From Candidatus Stahliibacteriota bacterium (lineage in GTDB: Bacteria; Hydrothermota; Tepidihabitantia; B3-TA06), in contig JAUVJT010000079.1 of the NCBI GenBank assembly GCA_030592225.1, forward strand, positions 1-8,984: DNA of 8,984 nt, written 5' to 3'. The notes below the pieces were generated by a model, which was not told the origin of the DNA, searched no databases, and worked only from the letters and a program-made list of their open reading frames with translations. The translations under genes were made by a program, and so were the position numbers. Positions 1-6,151 of this stretch are shown piece after piece (within the stretch, counting starts at the first letter, position 1; each line of letters begins with the position of its first letter).

Positions 1-2
1 GG

Positions 3-401
3 CGCAACTTCTTTACCGCTTACGTGGAGCGAGTCAAAGGACTTACCAAGACCTCTGAAAAACTTGCCGCCTATCTTGAAACGATGGAAAAGTATCTGCG
101 TGCCAATCCATTGTTCGCCGAGGTGTTTACCCATAACCCGGAGCTTCGCAAGAGCTGGTCAGGAAACCCTTTGAGTACCGAGTCGTATCTGTACGGCGTG
201 GACTTTATTGAAAAGATTATACTTGAGGGCATCGCCTCGGGTGAATTCCGGGTGGCCGATCCCCGCAGAACCGCCCACGTGATATCGCTGAGCACGTTTC
301 TTTTCTCGGTCTTTGAACCGGATATGCCGGGTGCATCAAGTAACTCGAATGCAAGCTTCCTTGCCGACCTGCTCCTGAACGGAATAAATAAACAGCATTA
401 A
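3..401 (+). CDS. TetR-family transcriptional regulator, C-terminal part (5' end outside window)
   Basis: The frame is open from the first full codon at base 3 to the TAA at 399-401, giving about 132 residues. The gene therefore almost certainly begins upstream, and the GTG at 24 is unlikely to be the true start. What is visible is all-helical and resembles the ligand-binding and dimerisation half of TetR regulators: a helix with YLRANPLFAEVF, then a helix ending in EGIASGEFRVADPRRTAHVI. That last pattern (a glycine-rich turn, EF, 'DPR', then a helix) is common in TetR C-terminal domains. The DNA-binding helix-turn-helix would be in the missing N-terminus, so family membership rests on the C-terminal pattern alone. 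In this family the domain binds a small ligand and releases DNA; ligand and target genes cannot be told from here. The gene is followed by a repeat-rich spacer with a possible terminator near 509-540. Confidence 0.62.
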   Translation, partial: RNFFTAYVERVKGLTKTSEKLAAYLETMEKYLRANPLFAEVFTHNPELRKSWSGNPLSTESYLYGVDFIEKIILEGIASGEFRVADPRRTAHVISLSTFLFSVFEPDMPGASSNSNASFLADLLLNGINKQH

Positions 402-455
402 AAATCACAGATTACACAGATAAAGAAGACCTTGTGGAACCGACAGCGTGCCCCT

Positions 456-473
456 TGGAATACTTGTATTCCA
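456..473. repeat. Inverted repeat, 8-base arms
   Basis: TGGAATAC at 456-463 pairs perfectly with GTATTCCA at 466-473 across a two-base centre. The outer CCC (451-453) and GGG (476-478) could extend the stem past a small internal loop. No T-run follows on either strand, so it is not an ordinary terminator. It may be part of a dispersed intergenic repeat. Confidence 0.5.
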
Positions 474-508
474 CAGGGTACTCTCCAGACTGTTATCAAC
501 TTAAGTAA

Positions 509-540
509 GACACAGACTAAAAAGCTGTGTCACATTTTTT
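509..540 (+). terminator. Possible rho-independent terminator after the TetR gene
   Basis: GACACAG (509-515) pairs with CTGTGTC (525-531) around a nine-base loop. After ACA comes a run of six T (535-540). Stem plus T-run fits an intrinsic terminator for rightward transcription from the TetR gene, about 110 bases past its stop. The stem is short and only moderately GC-rich, and three bases separate it from the T-run, so the call is tentative. Confidence 0.38.
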
Positions 541-554
541 GTCCCTTCGGACAA
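539..554. repeat. Small inverted repeat TTGTCC/GGACAA
   Basis: TTGTCC (539-544) and GGACAA (549-554) form a perfect 6-base stem with a CTTC loop. The T-run precedes it and A bases follow it, so it is not a terminator in either direction. It overlaps the end of the preceding hairpin's T-run and could be a competing structure or part of the same repeat unit. Confidence 0.4.
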
Positions 555-652
555 TAAAAACCACTCCGTCATCCACTTAATTGTTCTGGCTGAACTAAAG
601 ATCAACCCCTGGGAGGCTAATTTAATCTGCGGGTTTACGGGTTTAAAAGTAG

Positions 653-674
653 GGGCCGACATTTATGTCGGCCC
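653..674 (-). terminator. Strong hairpin downstream of the aminotransferase gene, probable terminator
   Basis: GGGCCGACAT (653-662) and ATGTCGGCCC (665-674) are perfect 10-base complements, most likely folding as an 8-base GC-rich stem with a six-base loop. The hairpin lies about 33 bases beyond the stop codon of the leftward aminotransferase gene. On the minus strand it is followed by TACTTTTAAAC, a weak T-run, so termination is likely but not textbook. The near-symmetric hairpin may also limit rightward read-through. Confidence 0.5.
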
Positions 675-706
675 GCTGTATTAATTACTGATTGTCGGCA
701 GCCTGT

Positions 707-2038
707 CTACCTCTTGAAAACCTCTTTGAGGGTATCTTCCAGGACGGAAAGCGCGGTATCAACGTCCTCTTTAGTAACAACCAGCGGCGGAATGAACCTG
801 ATGCCTGAGGAACCGCACCCAAGGATGATGAGTCCGCGCATGAACGCCTGGCGCACGACGGCGTTTCGCTTCTCAGCCCAGCCTTCGCGGGTATCCTTGG
901 ATTTCACTATCTCGACCGCCAGCACCAGACCTCTGCCCCGGGCATGGTCTACGTAATCCCAGTTGGAGCAGAGTTCGGTAAGCTTTTCCTTGAAGTAGGC
1001 GCCGACCTTGGCCGCGTTGGCAATAAGACTTTCTTCGAGTAGTTCGATGGTCGCGCTTGCCGCACGACAGGCGATGGGATTGCCGCCAAAGGTGGAAGCG
1101 TGCGCACCCGGAGCCCAATCCATGACGCTTGCCGACGCGACAGTGGCTCCGAGAGGAAGACCCGAGGCGATCCCCTTGGCCATGGTAACGATATCAGGCA
1201 GCACCTCGTCGTGCTCGATTGCAAACATCTTGCCCGTGCGACCCATTCCCGCCTGTATTTCGTCGTCTACAAAGAGTATGCCGTATTTCTCTGTCAGCGC
1301 CTTGAGCCGCTTCATGTAGCCTTGCGGCGGCACGTTGTACCCGCCCTCGCCCTGGATGGGTTCTACAAAGAACGCCGCCACCTCCTCGGCAGGAAGCTCG
1401 CCCTTGAACACCACGTCTTCGATGTAAGAAAGGCACGCGTAATTACACTTGGGATGCTCCAGCTTGAACGAACAGCGGTAACAGGTGGGATACGGAATAT
1501 GCACCACCTGGGGAACCAGGGGAGCGAAGTGCTCGCGCTGAATCGCCTTGGAGGATGAAAGGGATAGCGCCCCGAAGGTGCGTCCGTGGAACGCCCCGTA
1601 ATAGGCCACCCAGTAGGGACGCTTGCTGTGATAGCGAGCAAGCTTCATGGCCGCTTCCACCGCTTCGGCTCCGGAGTTGGAAAAGAACACCCGCTTGTTG
1701 GGCGCGCCCGGAGTGATCTCCGCTAACTTCTCAGCAAGATTAACCTGGGGCGGGTAGTAGAAATCGGTTCCTGACATGTGCATTAGCTTTCCCGCCTGGT
1801 CGCGGATGGCTTCAACCACCTTGGGATGACAGTGGCCGGTTGCGCATACGGCGATACCTGCGGCAAAATCAAGGAACCTGTTGCCGTCCACGTCCCAGAC
1901 GTTCACCCCCTCGCCGCGAGCTACGGCTGCCGAATAGATGCCGTCACGGGTGTATGATGGGGATATGTACTTTTTGTCTTTCTCGATGATGGCCTCGAAC
2001 TTCGGCCCGGGTAGTTTCTTTATCTCAGGTTTCGCCAT
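707..2038 (-). CDS. Class III PLP-dependent aminotransferase (acetylornithine/4-aminobutyrate aminotransferase family)
   Basis: This is a full-length 443-residue fold-type I PLP enzyme of the ornithine/GABA aminotransferase superfamily, acting in the cytoplasm. Visible landmarks are NSGAEA at 121-126 (cofactor phosphate loop), YGAFHGRT at 147-154 (aromatic stacking on PLP), VEPIQGEGG at 225-233, FVDDEIQAG at 256-264 (Asp259 to the PLP nitrogen), the Schiff-base Lys288 in MAKGIASGLPLGA, and STFGGNP at 315-321. The overall pattern, with GTDFYYP and the Cys-containing stretch at 186-202, resembles archaeal and thermophile enzymes annotated as 4-aminobutyrate aminotransferase. In that group, characterised members include ornithine aminotransferases and amino-acid racemases, so the substrate cannot be fixed by sequence. 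The ATG at 2036-2038 has GGAGG four bases upstream. It is transcribed alone, divergently from the propeller gene; no arginine or GABA pathway genes are next to it. Confidence 0.93.
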   Translation of the reverse strand: MAKPEIKKLPGPKFEAIIEKDKKYISPSYTRDGIYSAAVARGEGVNVWDVDGNRFLDFAAGIAVCATGHCHPKVVEAIRDQAGKLMHMSGTDFYYPPQVNLAEKLAEITPGAPNKRVFFSNSGAEAVEAAMKLARYHSKRPYWVAYYGAFHGRTFGALSLSSSKAIQREHFAPLVPQVVHIPYPTCYRCSFKLEHPKCNYACLSYIEDVVFKGELPAEEVAAFFVEPIQGEGGYNVPPQGYMKRLKALTEKYGILFVDDEIQAGMGRTGKMFAIEHDEVLPDIVTMAKGIASGLPLGATVASASVMDWAPGAHASTFGGNPIACRAASATIELLEESLIANAAKVGAYFKEKLTELCSNWDYVDHARGRGLVLAVEIVKSKDTREGWAEKRNAVVRQAFMRGLIILGCGSSGIRFIPPLVVTKEDVDTALSVLEDTLKEVFKR

Positions 2039-2080
2039 ATGGCCTCCATGATTTGCAAACTCTTAGATGATTTTCCGATG

Positions 2081-2108
2081 ATTCTACAGATTAAAACTGC
2101 GCAGTCAA
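2081..2108 (-). promoter_or_regulatory. Sigma70-type promoter for the aminotransferase gene
   Basis: On the minus strand, TTGACT (2108-2103) is followed after 16 bases by TAGAAT (2086-2081). Each hexamer matches consensus at five of six positions. The predicted start near 2074 would give a leader of about 36 bases before the ATG at 2038. The -35 box lies only six bases from the -35 box of the rightward promoter, so the two polymerases should hinder each other. Confidence 0.65.
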
Positions 2109-2114
2109 GGACAC

Positions 2115-2142
2115 TTGACACTCCGCATAAAAGAACTAATAT
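2115..2142 (+). promoter_or_regulatory. Sigma70-type promoter for the propeller gene
   Basis: A perfect TTGACA at 2115-2120 is followed after 16 bases by TAATAT at 2137-2142. The predicted transcription start near 2149 gives a leader of about 40 bases before the ATG at 2190. That ATG has AGGAGG at 2180-2185. The -10 box is a weaker match than the -35. Confidence 0.65.
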
Positions 2143-2189
2143 GAAACAAGAGGGCGCTCATAGGGGGCGTCCCGTTAAGAGGAGGATTT

Positions 2190-3629
2190 ATGCCCGTAAC
2201 ACGCCTAATTTCAATAATAGCCGGACTGCTGATCGCACTCATTCCCCACCCCCTCCACGCAGGATGGGCACGCACCTGGGGTGGTGAGCATGATGACGCA
2301 GGCCACTGCGTAGAGCAAACCTCAGACGGTGGTTACATCGTCGCAGGTCGCCAGGAAGGCAAGGGAGGGTGGCTTATAAAAACCGATGAAGCAGGCGATA
2401 CCCTGTGGACGACCTCACCGTCCGCTCTGTGTGGAGGGGCGGCGTACTGTATCCAGAACACCGCTGACAACGGTTATATCATCACCGGTTACTATGCTTG
2501 TGACGACGATGGAAAATATCATCTGGGTCTTATCAAAACCGATTCGCTGGGTGAGACAATGTGGGAACGGTTGGACATGAGTTGGTTCACACATGACAGC
2601 ACCGGCGGGGTCGGGCTTTCCGTGCAGCAAACTACGGACGGCGGTTACATCCTCACTGGCTACAGGCAGCCTGCAATCTGGGAGGAGATAACCGACCTCT
2701 GGCTCATCAAGACCGATTCCGCAGGCGAACTCGAATGGTCAAAAACCCACGGGGCAGAAAGCCCGGATTGCGGCCACTGCGTGCGCCAGACCTCTGACGA
2801 CGGCTACATCATAGCCGGATATACGAGCACCGACTGGAGTTTGTGGGTCTTGAAAACCGACGTGAACGGTGACACCGTATGGGTATCCGGTCTGGAAGAC
2901 TGGTGGTATGCCCGGGCCTACTCGGTAGAAGAAATTTCAAGCGGCGGATACATCGTCGCCGGTTACGGAAGGCCCTTTGAAGACGGCAAGGATCACCTCG
3001 TTGTTGTAAAGATGACCTCGGACGGCGATACCATCTGGACTCGGATGGAACAGGGATGGTTCCCAAATGACGCAGGAGGAGTAGGGCGCTGCGTGCGTCA
3101 TACCTCTGACGGCAACTACATCCTTACCGGCTACACCTCGGAATGGATGGATGAAACAAACGACCTCTTCCTAATCAAAATGAATCCTGACGGCGACACG
3201 CTGTGGACGCGCATCTACGGCGGAGCGGATGAAGATTTGGGGCGTTGCGTGGGCGAGACTGCAGACGGAGGCTACATCATCACAGGAGCGACAAAATCCT
3301 TTGGCGCAGGCGGCTACGACCTCTGGCTCATAAAGACCGATGCCTCAGGCGACACCCTTGGTATCTCAGAGAAACCGCCCGCCGACCCTGAAAAGCCTTG
3401 GGAAATACTCTCCCCTGTCGGTCCAGAAATCGTTCTGCAATACTCCGACATGCCGCAGGGGTTCCACGCGGCCATTTTCGACGCTTCGGGACGCAAGGTT
3501 GACGAACTGCACGCCCCCCTCCCATCGGGGACGATCTCCTGGGGTGGGAGCTTCGGGCCGGGCCTATACTTCATTCGTCTGGATTTAAAGGATACCGCTA
3601 AGACCCGAAAGTTTATTCTGATAGAATAA
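2190..3629 (+). CDS. Secreted seven-bladed beta-propeller protein with C-terminal T9SS-type sorting domain
   Basis: This 479-residue exported protein has a signal peptide at about residues 1-24 (hydrophobic core LISIIAGLLIALI, ending HPLHA). Residues 26-390 hold seven repeats with the core 'CVxQTSDGGYIxxGY ... DLWLIKTDxxGDTLW'. The GY(I) tyrosines fall at 49, 96, 153, 206, 254, 310 and 362, which fits a seven-bladed propeller. Spacings of 47, 57, 53 then 48, 56, 52 show that blades 1-3 and 4-6 are copies of a three-blade unit, with blade 7 like blades 1 and 4. Residues 404-479 form a beta-sandwich of the T9SS type A / FlgD-like class, with AAIFDASGRKV, then GLYFIRL and a final KFILIE. No catalytic motif is visible; binding or adhesion at the cell surface is inference. 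The gene has its own promoter and no clear terminator was found in the 128 bases before the next gene. Confidence 0.9.
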   Translation: MPVTRLISIIAGLLIALIPHPLHAGWARTWGGEHDDAGHCVEQTSDGGYIVAGRQEGKGGWLIKTDEAGDTLWTTSPSALCGGAAYCIQNTADNGYIITGYYACDDDGKYHLGLIKTDSLGETMWERLDMSWFTHDSTGGVGLSVQQTTDGGYILTGYRQPAIWEEITDLWLIKTDSAGELEWSKTHGAESPDCGHCVRQTSDDGYIIAGYTSTDWSLWVLKTDVNGDTVWVSGLEDWWYARAYSVEEISSGGYIVAGYGRPFEDGKDHLVVVKMTSDGDTIWTRMEQGWFPNDAGGVGRCVRHTSDGNYILTGYTSEWMDETNDLFLIKMNPDGDTLWTRIYGGADEDLGRCVGETADGGYIITGATKSFGAGGYDLWLIKTDASGDTLGISEKPPADPEKPWEILSPVGPEIVLQYSDMPQGFHAAIFDASGRKVDELHAPLPSGTISWGGSFGPGLYFIRLDLKDTAKTRKFILIE

Positions 3630-3703
3630 AGGGTAGGAAGAATCAGCACGGCAAGAGGCTTTATAGTAGCAACATAATAGTGGTTTAACTGTCGTCTCTG
3701 CTC

Positions 3704-3731
3704 TTGACAAAGTATCTTCCGATGCTATAAT
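3704..3731 (+). promoter_or_regulatory. Perfect-consensus sigma70-type promoter for the helical secreted protein
   Basis: TTGACA at 3704-3709 and TATAAT at 3726-3731 both match consensus exactly, with 16 bases between. The predicted start near 3738 gives a very short leader of about 20 bases containing AAGGAGG at 3744-3750. This is the strongest promoter in the window by sequence and suggests high, constitutive expression. Confidence 0.88.
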
Positions 3732-3757
3732 CGGCAACCAATCAAGGAGGAACTATC

Positions 3758-4420
3758 GTGAAAAAATATCTTGCAGCTATAGCACTAATCATCCCCGTAA
3801 TCGCCATGGCCGGCGAACTCAACATGACTGCAACAAACAACTTCACCAATGCAGTCAAAGATGTTGAAGCAAAGGTTGATGAAGCCGGGGTACTCTTGGA
3901 TACCGCTGAGGTAACCTTCTTCTCCATGCTCGACTCAATCGTAGAACTACCCAAATTCAGCGTTGCTAAAGAAGAAGTAATGGCAACGCTGGAAAGCGCC
4001 ACCAAGAAAAAGGATGTTGAAGCTGCCCAGGAATTGTACGAAACCTATCTTGCCGAAGCTGCGGCACGTGAAGATACGCTCGCAGCGCTCTGGGAAAACA
4101 GCGATACCAAAGCTGAAATCACAACCTATTTCTCCAACCGCAAGGAGATGGCGCTTTCCATTAAGGACAATGCACAAAAAGCCGTAGAACTCGATATTGA
4201 AGCCATCAAAGCTCTTACCGATCTGCCGGAAAAATTCAAGGCCGCCGGAGAAGACATCGCCAATCAAACAACGGCTGATCCTACACTCATACTTTCAGCC
4301 AAGAAGGTTATCAAGGCAATAAAAGAAGCCAATGAATCTATTAAGACCACCAAGGAAAAAGCCACCAAGCAGAAGGAAACCGCAGAAAAACTTCTGAACT
4401 GGTTGAAAGACCTGGTCTAG
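3758..4420 (+). CDS. Small secreted, highly helical protein of unknown function
   Basis: The family of this 220-residue product is not recognised. It begins at GTG (3758), seven bases after a full AAGGAGG; the next in-frame Met lies inside the signal peptide, which supports this start. Residues 1-18 (MKKYLAAIALIIPVIAMA) are a clear Sec signal peptide with cleavage expected after AMA. The mature part has no cysteine and is rich in Ala, Lys and Glu. It looks almost entirely helical, with likely amphipathic helices near 30-62, 68-112, 117-160 and 175-218; the last is strongly Lys/Glu-rich and may be a coiled coil. There is no sorting domain, no lipobox and no second membrane segment, so a soluble periplasmic or released protein is likely. 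It is a single-gene unit with a perfect-consensus promoter and a strong terminator, implying abundance. Stress, chaperone or cell-envelope roles are possible, but nothing in the sequence decides. Confidence 0.88.
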   Translation: MKKYLAAIALIIPVIAMAGELNMTATNNFTNAVKDVEAKVDEAGVLLDTAEVTFFSMLDSIVELPKFSVAKEEVMATLESATKKKDVEAAQELYETYLAEAAAREDTLAALWENSDTKAEITTYFSNRKEMALSIKDNAQKAVELDIEAIKALTDLPEKFKAAGEDIANQTTADPTLILSAKKVIKAIKEANESIKTTKEKATKQKETAEKLLNWLKDLV

Positions 4421-4441
4421 GGTAGTAAATTCAGAACCTCA

Positions 4442-4467
4442 AGCGGGGCTTTGCCCCGCTTTTTTTA
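4442..4467 (+). terminator. Strong rho-independent terminator
   Basis: AGCGGGGC (4442-4449) pairs perfectly with GCCCCGCT (4453-4460) around a TTT loop, followed by T bases through 4466. It lies 21 bases after the stop of the helical secreted protein gene and is a textbook intrinsic terminator. Confidence 0.95.
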
Positions 4468-4474
4468 TATACAC

Positions 4475-4503
4475 AAAAAGGCGGAGAGAAGCCCCGCCCT
4501 TTT
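4475..4503 (-). terminator. Rho-independent terminator for the COG2403 gene
   Basis: Read on the minus strand, GGCGG (4498-4494) pairs with CCGCC (4484-4480), extended by a G-U pair and four A-T pairs, and followed by TTTTT (4479-4475). It lies about 20 bases after the stop of the leftward gene. Together with the hairpin at 4442-4467 it forms a convergent pair of terminators between two facing genes. Confidence 0.82.
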
Positions 4504-4522
4504 GTTCAATCGTGTGCTGGAA

Positions 4523-5854
4523 TTATGAAATCAGGCCGCGTTCACGGAGAACGGTACTTATCGCATCTGCAAGTTCCGGCAAAGCTGCATCGTCAAGATC
4601 GTAATAGACCCGGGTAAAAGGCTTATCTATATCAATCACCTTGGCCAAATCAATGGGCGTACCGATAACCACGGCATCTGCAGGCACTGCTTCGATAGAT
4701 GCCTTCATGTCGGCAAGCTGCTCGGAACCGTATCCCAGTGCAGGAAGCAGGGGCGCGGTCTGGTTGTATTTCTCAATTGAGGCCTTTATCCTGCCTACGG
4801 CATAAGGCAGAGGATCAACAATCTCTGCAGCGCCAAACTTCTCGGCGGCAACCGTACCCGCGCCGGTCTTCATGCCGCCGTGAGTAAGGGTGGGGCCGTC
4901 TTCAATCACCACCACCTTCTTGCCGCGAATGACGGCCTCGTCATCAACGCTGACCGGAGAGGCGGACTTGATGATACGGGCATTAGGGTTGAGTTTTTTT
5001 GCAGCCTCTTCCACCGCGGCAATCTGCTCAGGGGTGGCTGAATCTATCTTGTTGATGAGGATGATGTCGGCCATGCGGAAGTTCACCGCGCCCGGATAGT
5101 AGGTTTGCTCGTGACCGGCACGCAGGGGATCGGCGATAACGATGGCAAGGTCAGGCTTATAGAAAGGAATGTCGTTGTTGCCGCCGTCCCAAATCACAAG
5201 CTGGAACTCCTTTTCACACTCGGCAAGAATAGCGCCGTAATCCACCCCGGCGAAAACGGTGTTGCCCGCAGAGATGTGCGGTTCGTACTCCTCGCGCTCC
5301 TCAATGGTACAGTTGTGCCTGTCCATGTCTTCGAGCGTATCAAAACGCTGCACCGCCTGGGCGGCCAAATCACCATAGGGCATGGGATGACGCACCGCGG
5401 CATAGCTGATGCCGTGTCCGGCCAGAACCTTGGCCACCGCACGCGAGGTCTGAGATTTGCCAGCCCCGGTACGCACCGCGCACACCGAGATTACGGGAAG
5501 CTTGGATGAAATCATGGTGTTGCGAGGACCCATCAAACGGAAGTCAGCTCCGGCGGCAAGCACTGCGGAGCCACGATCCATCACGTATTCGTGCTTTACG
5601 TCGGAATAGGCGAACACCACCTCGTCGGCATCGTGTTCTTTGATAAGTTCCAGGAGCCTCTCCTCCGCCTCGATAGGAATCCCCTCGGGGTATAATGAAC
5701 CGGCCAGACTCGCCGGATAGCGACGGCCTTCGATATCGGGTATCTGCGTCGCGGTAAACGCCACAACCTCGCAGTTTTCGTTCCCTCTGTAGTAGACGTT
5801 AAAGTTGTGGAAGTCGCGCCCGGCAGCCCCCATAATGATTACTCGTTTCCGCAT
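4523..5854 (-). CDS. COG2403-type P-loop GTPase / cyclic 2,3-diphosphoglycerate synthetase-like protein
   Basis: This is a full-length 443-residue cytoplasmic protein. It opens with a Rossmann-like segment, VIIMGAAGRDFHNFN (5-19). A P-loop lies at RTGAGKSQTSR (128-138, Lys133), then HPMPYGDL at 156-163. WDGGNND (222-228) is the probable acidic Mg/hydrolysis motif, NKID (268-271) matches the GTPase G4 motif, and KSASP (296-300) resembles G5. A conserved EDGPTLTHGGMKTGAG lies at 318-333, and VIGTPIDL near 396-403. The family is annotated either as predicted GTPase or as cyclic 2,3-diphosphoglycerate synthase, after the methanogen enzyme that makes the thermoprotectant cDPG. Whether bacterial members make cDPG is uncertain; the GTP-binding P-loop assignment is safer. 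The ATG at 5852-5854 is preceded on its strand by AAAGGAG at a five-base gap. It is a single-gene unit with its own promoter and terminator. Confidence 0.88.
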   Translation of the reverse strand: MRKRVIIMGAAGRDFHNFNVYYRGNENCEVVAFTATQIPDIEGRRYPASLAGSLYPEGIPIEAEERLLELIKEHDADEVVFAYSDVKHEYVMDRGSAVLAAGADFRLMGPRNTMISSKLPVISVCAVRTGAGKSQTSRAVAKVLAGHGISYAAVRHPMPYGDLAAQAVQRFDTLEDMDRHNCTIEEREEYEPHISAGNTVFAGVDYGAILAECEKEFQLVIWDGGNNDIPFYKPDLAIVIADPLRAGHEQTYYPGAVNFRMADIILINKIDSATPEQIAAVEEAAKKLNPNARIIKSASPVSVDDEAVIRGKKVVVIEDGPTLTHGGMKTGAGTVAAEKFGAAEIVDPLPYAVGRIKASIEKYNQTAPLLPALGYGSEQLADMKASIEAVPADAVVIGTPIDLAKVIDIDKPFTRVYYDLDDAALPELADAISTVLRERGLIS

Positions 5855-5899
5855 GTAAACTCCTTTCTAGGAAAAATAGAATTGATTACTTGAGCATCA

Positions 5900-5927
5900 A
5901 GCATACTGATTAGGCCAGGGTTGTCAA
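5900..5927 (-). promoter_or_regulatory. Sigma70-type promoter for the COG2403 gene
   Basis: On the minus strand a perfect TTGACA (5927-5922) is followed after 16 bases by TATGCT (5905-5900), which matches four of six -10 positions. The predicted start near 5893 gives a leader of about 39 bases before the ATG at 5854. Confidence 0.6.
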
Positions 5928-6085
5928 CTCTCCAAGCCAAAACCAAACAGAACTTCAGTCATCGCGAGCAGTCACAAATAGTGCAATGAGATTGCCGCGC
6001 TCCTTATCTCCCACAAACACAACCTCGATCGCGACAGGCGAAAACGTAAGACGAACGTTAATGACTAAGAAGGCTCAGGAAGGGC
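5928..6085. other. Gene-free divergent spacer, possible decayed intergenic repeat
   Basis: Between the two divergent promoters no coding region is supported. The stretch at about 5957-6035, with GTCATCGCGAGCAGTC, then GCAATGAGATTGCCGCGCTC, then CGATCGCGAC, resembles degenerate copies of the 'GTCATTGCGAG...GCAATCTC...' intergenic palindromes scattered through many bacterial genomes. The arms no longer pair cleanly, so this is a weak resemblance only. Confidence 0.3.
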
Positions 6086-6113
6086 TTGACATACGTCTCT
6101 TATGGGTTAAAGT
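6086..6113 (+). promoter_or_regulatory. Sigma70-type promoter for the small Ig-like secreted protein
   Basis: A perfect TTGACA at 6086-6091 is followed after 16 bases by TAAAGT at 6108-6113, which matches four of six -10 positions. The predicted start near 6120 gives a leader of about 32 bases containing AAAGGAGG just before the ATG at 6152. Confidence 0.58.
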
Positions 6114-6151
6114 AGCCGTAAATTTGCATTCTAGAAACCAAAGGAGGAACT

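Larger units (their letters stand above)
402..652. other. Gene-free spacer with several short repeats
   Basis: No convincing coding region is seen between the TetR stop and the aminotransferase end. The spacer holds a 7-base direct repeat, CACAGAT, at 406-412 and 415-421; an 8-base inverted repeat, TGGAATAC/GTATTCCA, at 456-473; a 7-base stem at 509-531 followed by six T; and a 6-base stem, TTGTCC/GGACAA, at 539-554. This density of dyads suggests a decayed dispersed repeat or insertion-sequence remnant, but no transposase fragment is recognisable. Confidence 0.5.

Noticed and set aside
1100..1558. Open frame of 152 codons on the plus strand inside the aminotransferase gene
   Set aside because: It is antisense to a gene with clear PLP-enzyme motifs, has no ribosome binding site and no recognisable protein features; it is a shadow frame.
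2039..2287. Open frame of 82 codons on the plus strand in the divergent spacer
   Set aside because: It runs through both promoters and into the signal peptide of the propeller gene in a different frame; no protein features.
2190..3629. Periodic DNA in the propeller gene as a CRISPR or satellite array
   Set aside because: The periodicity is at protein level, with unequal unit lengths and diverged codons; it encodes propeller blades.
5105..5509. Open frame of 134 codons on the plus strand inside the COG2403 gene
   Set aside because: It is antisense to a well-conserved GTPase coding region and has no start signals or domain pattern.
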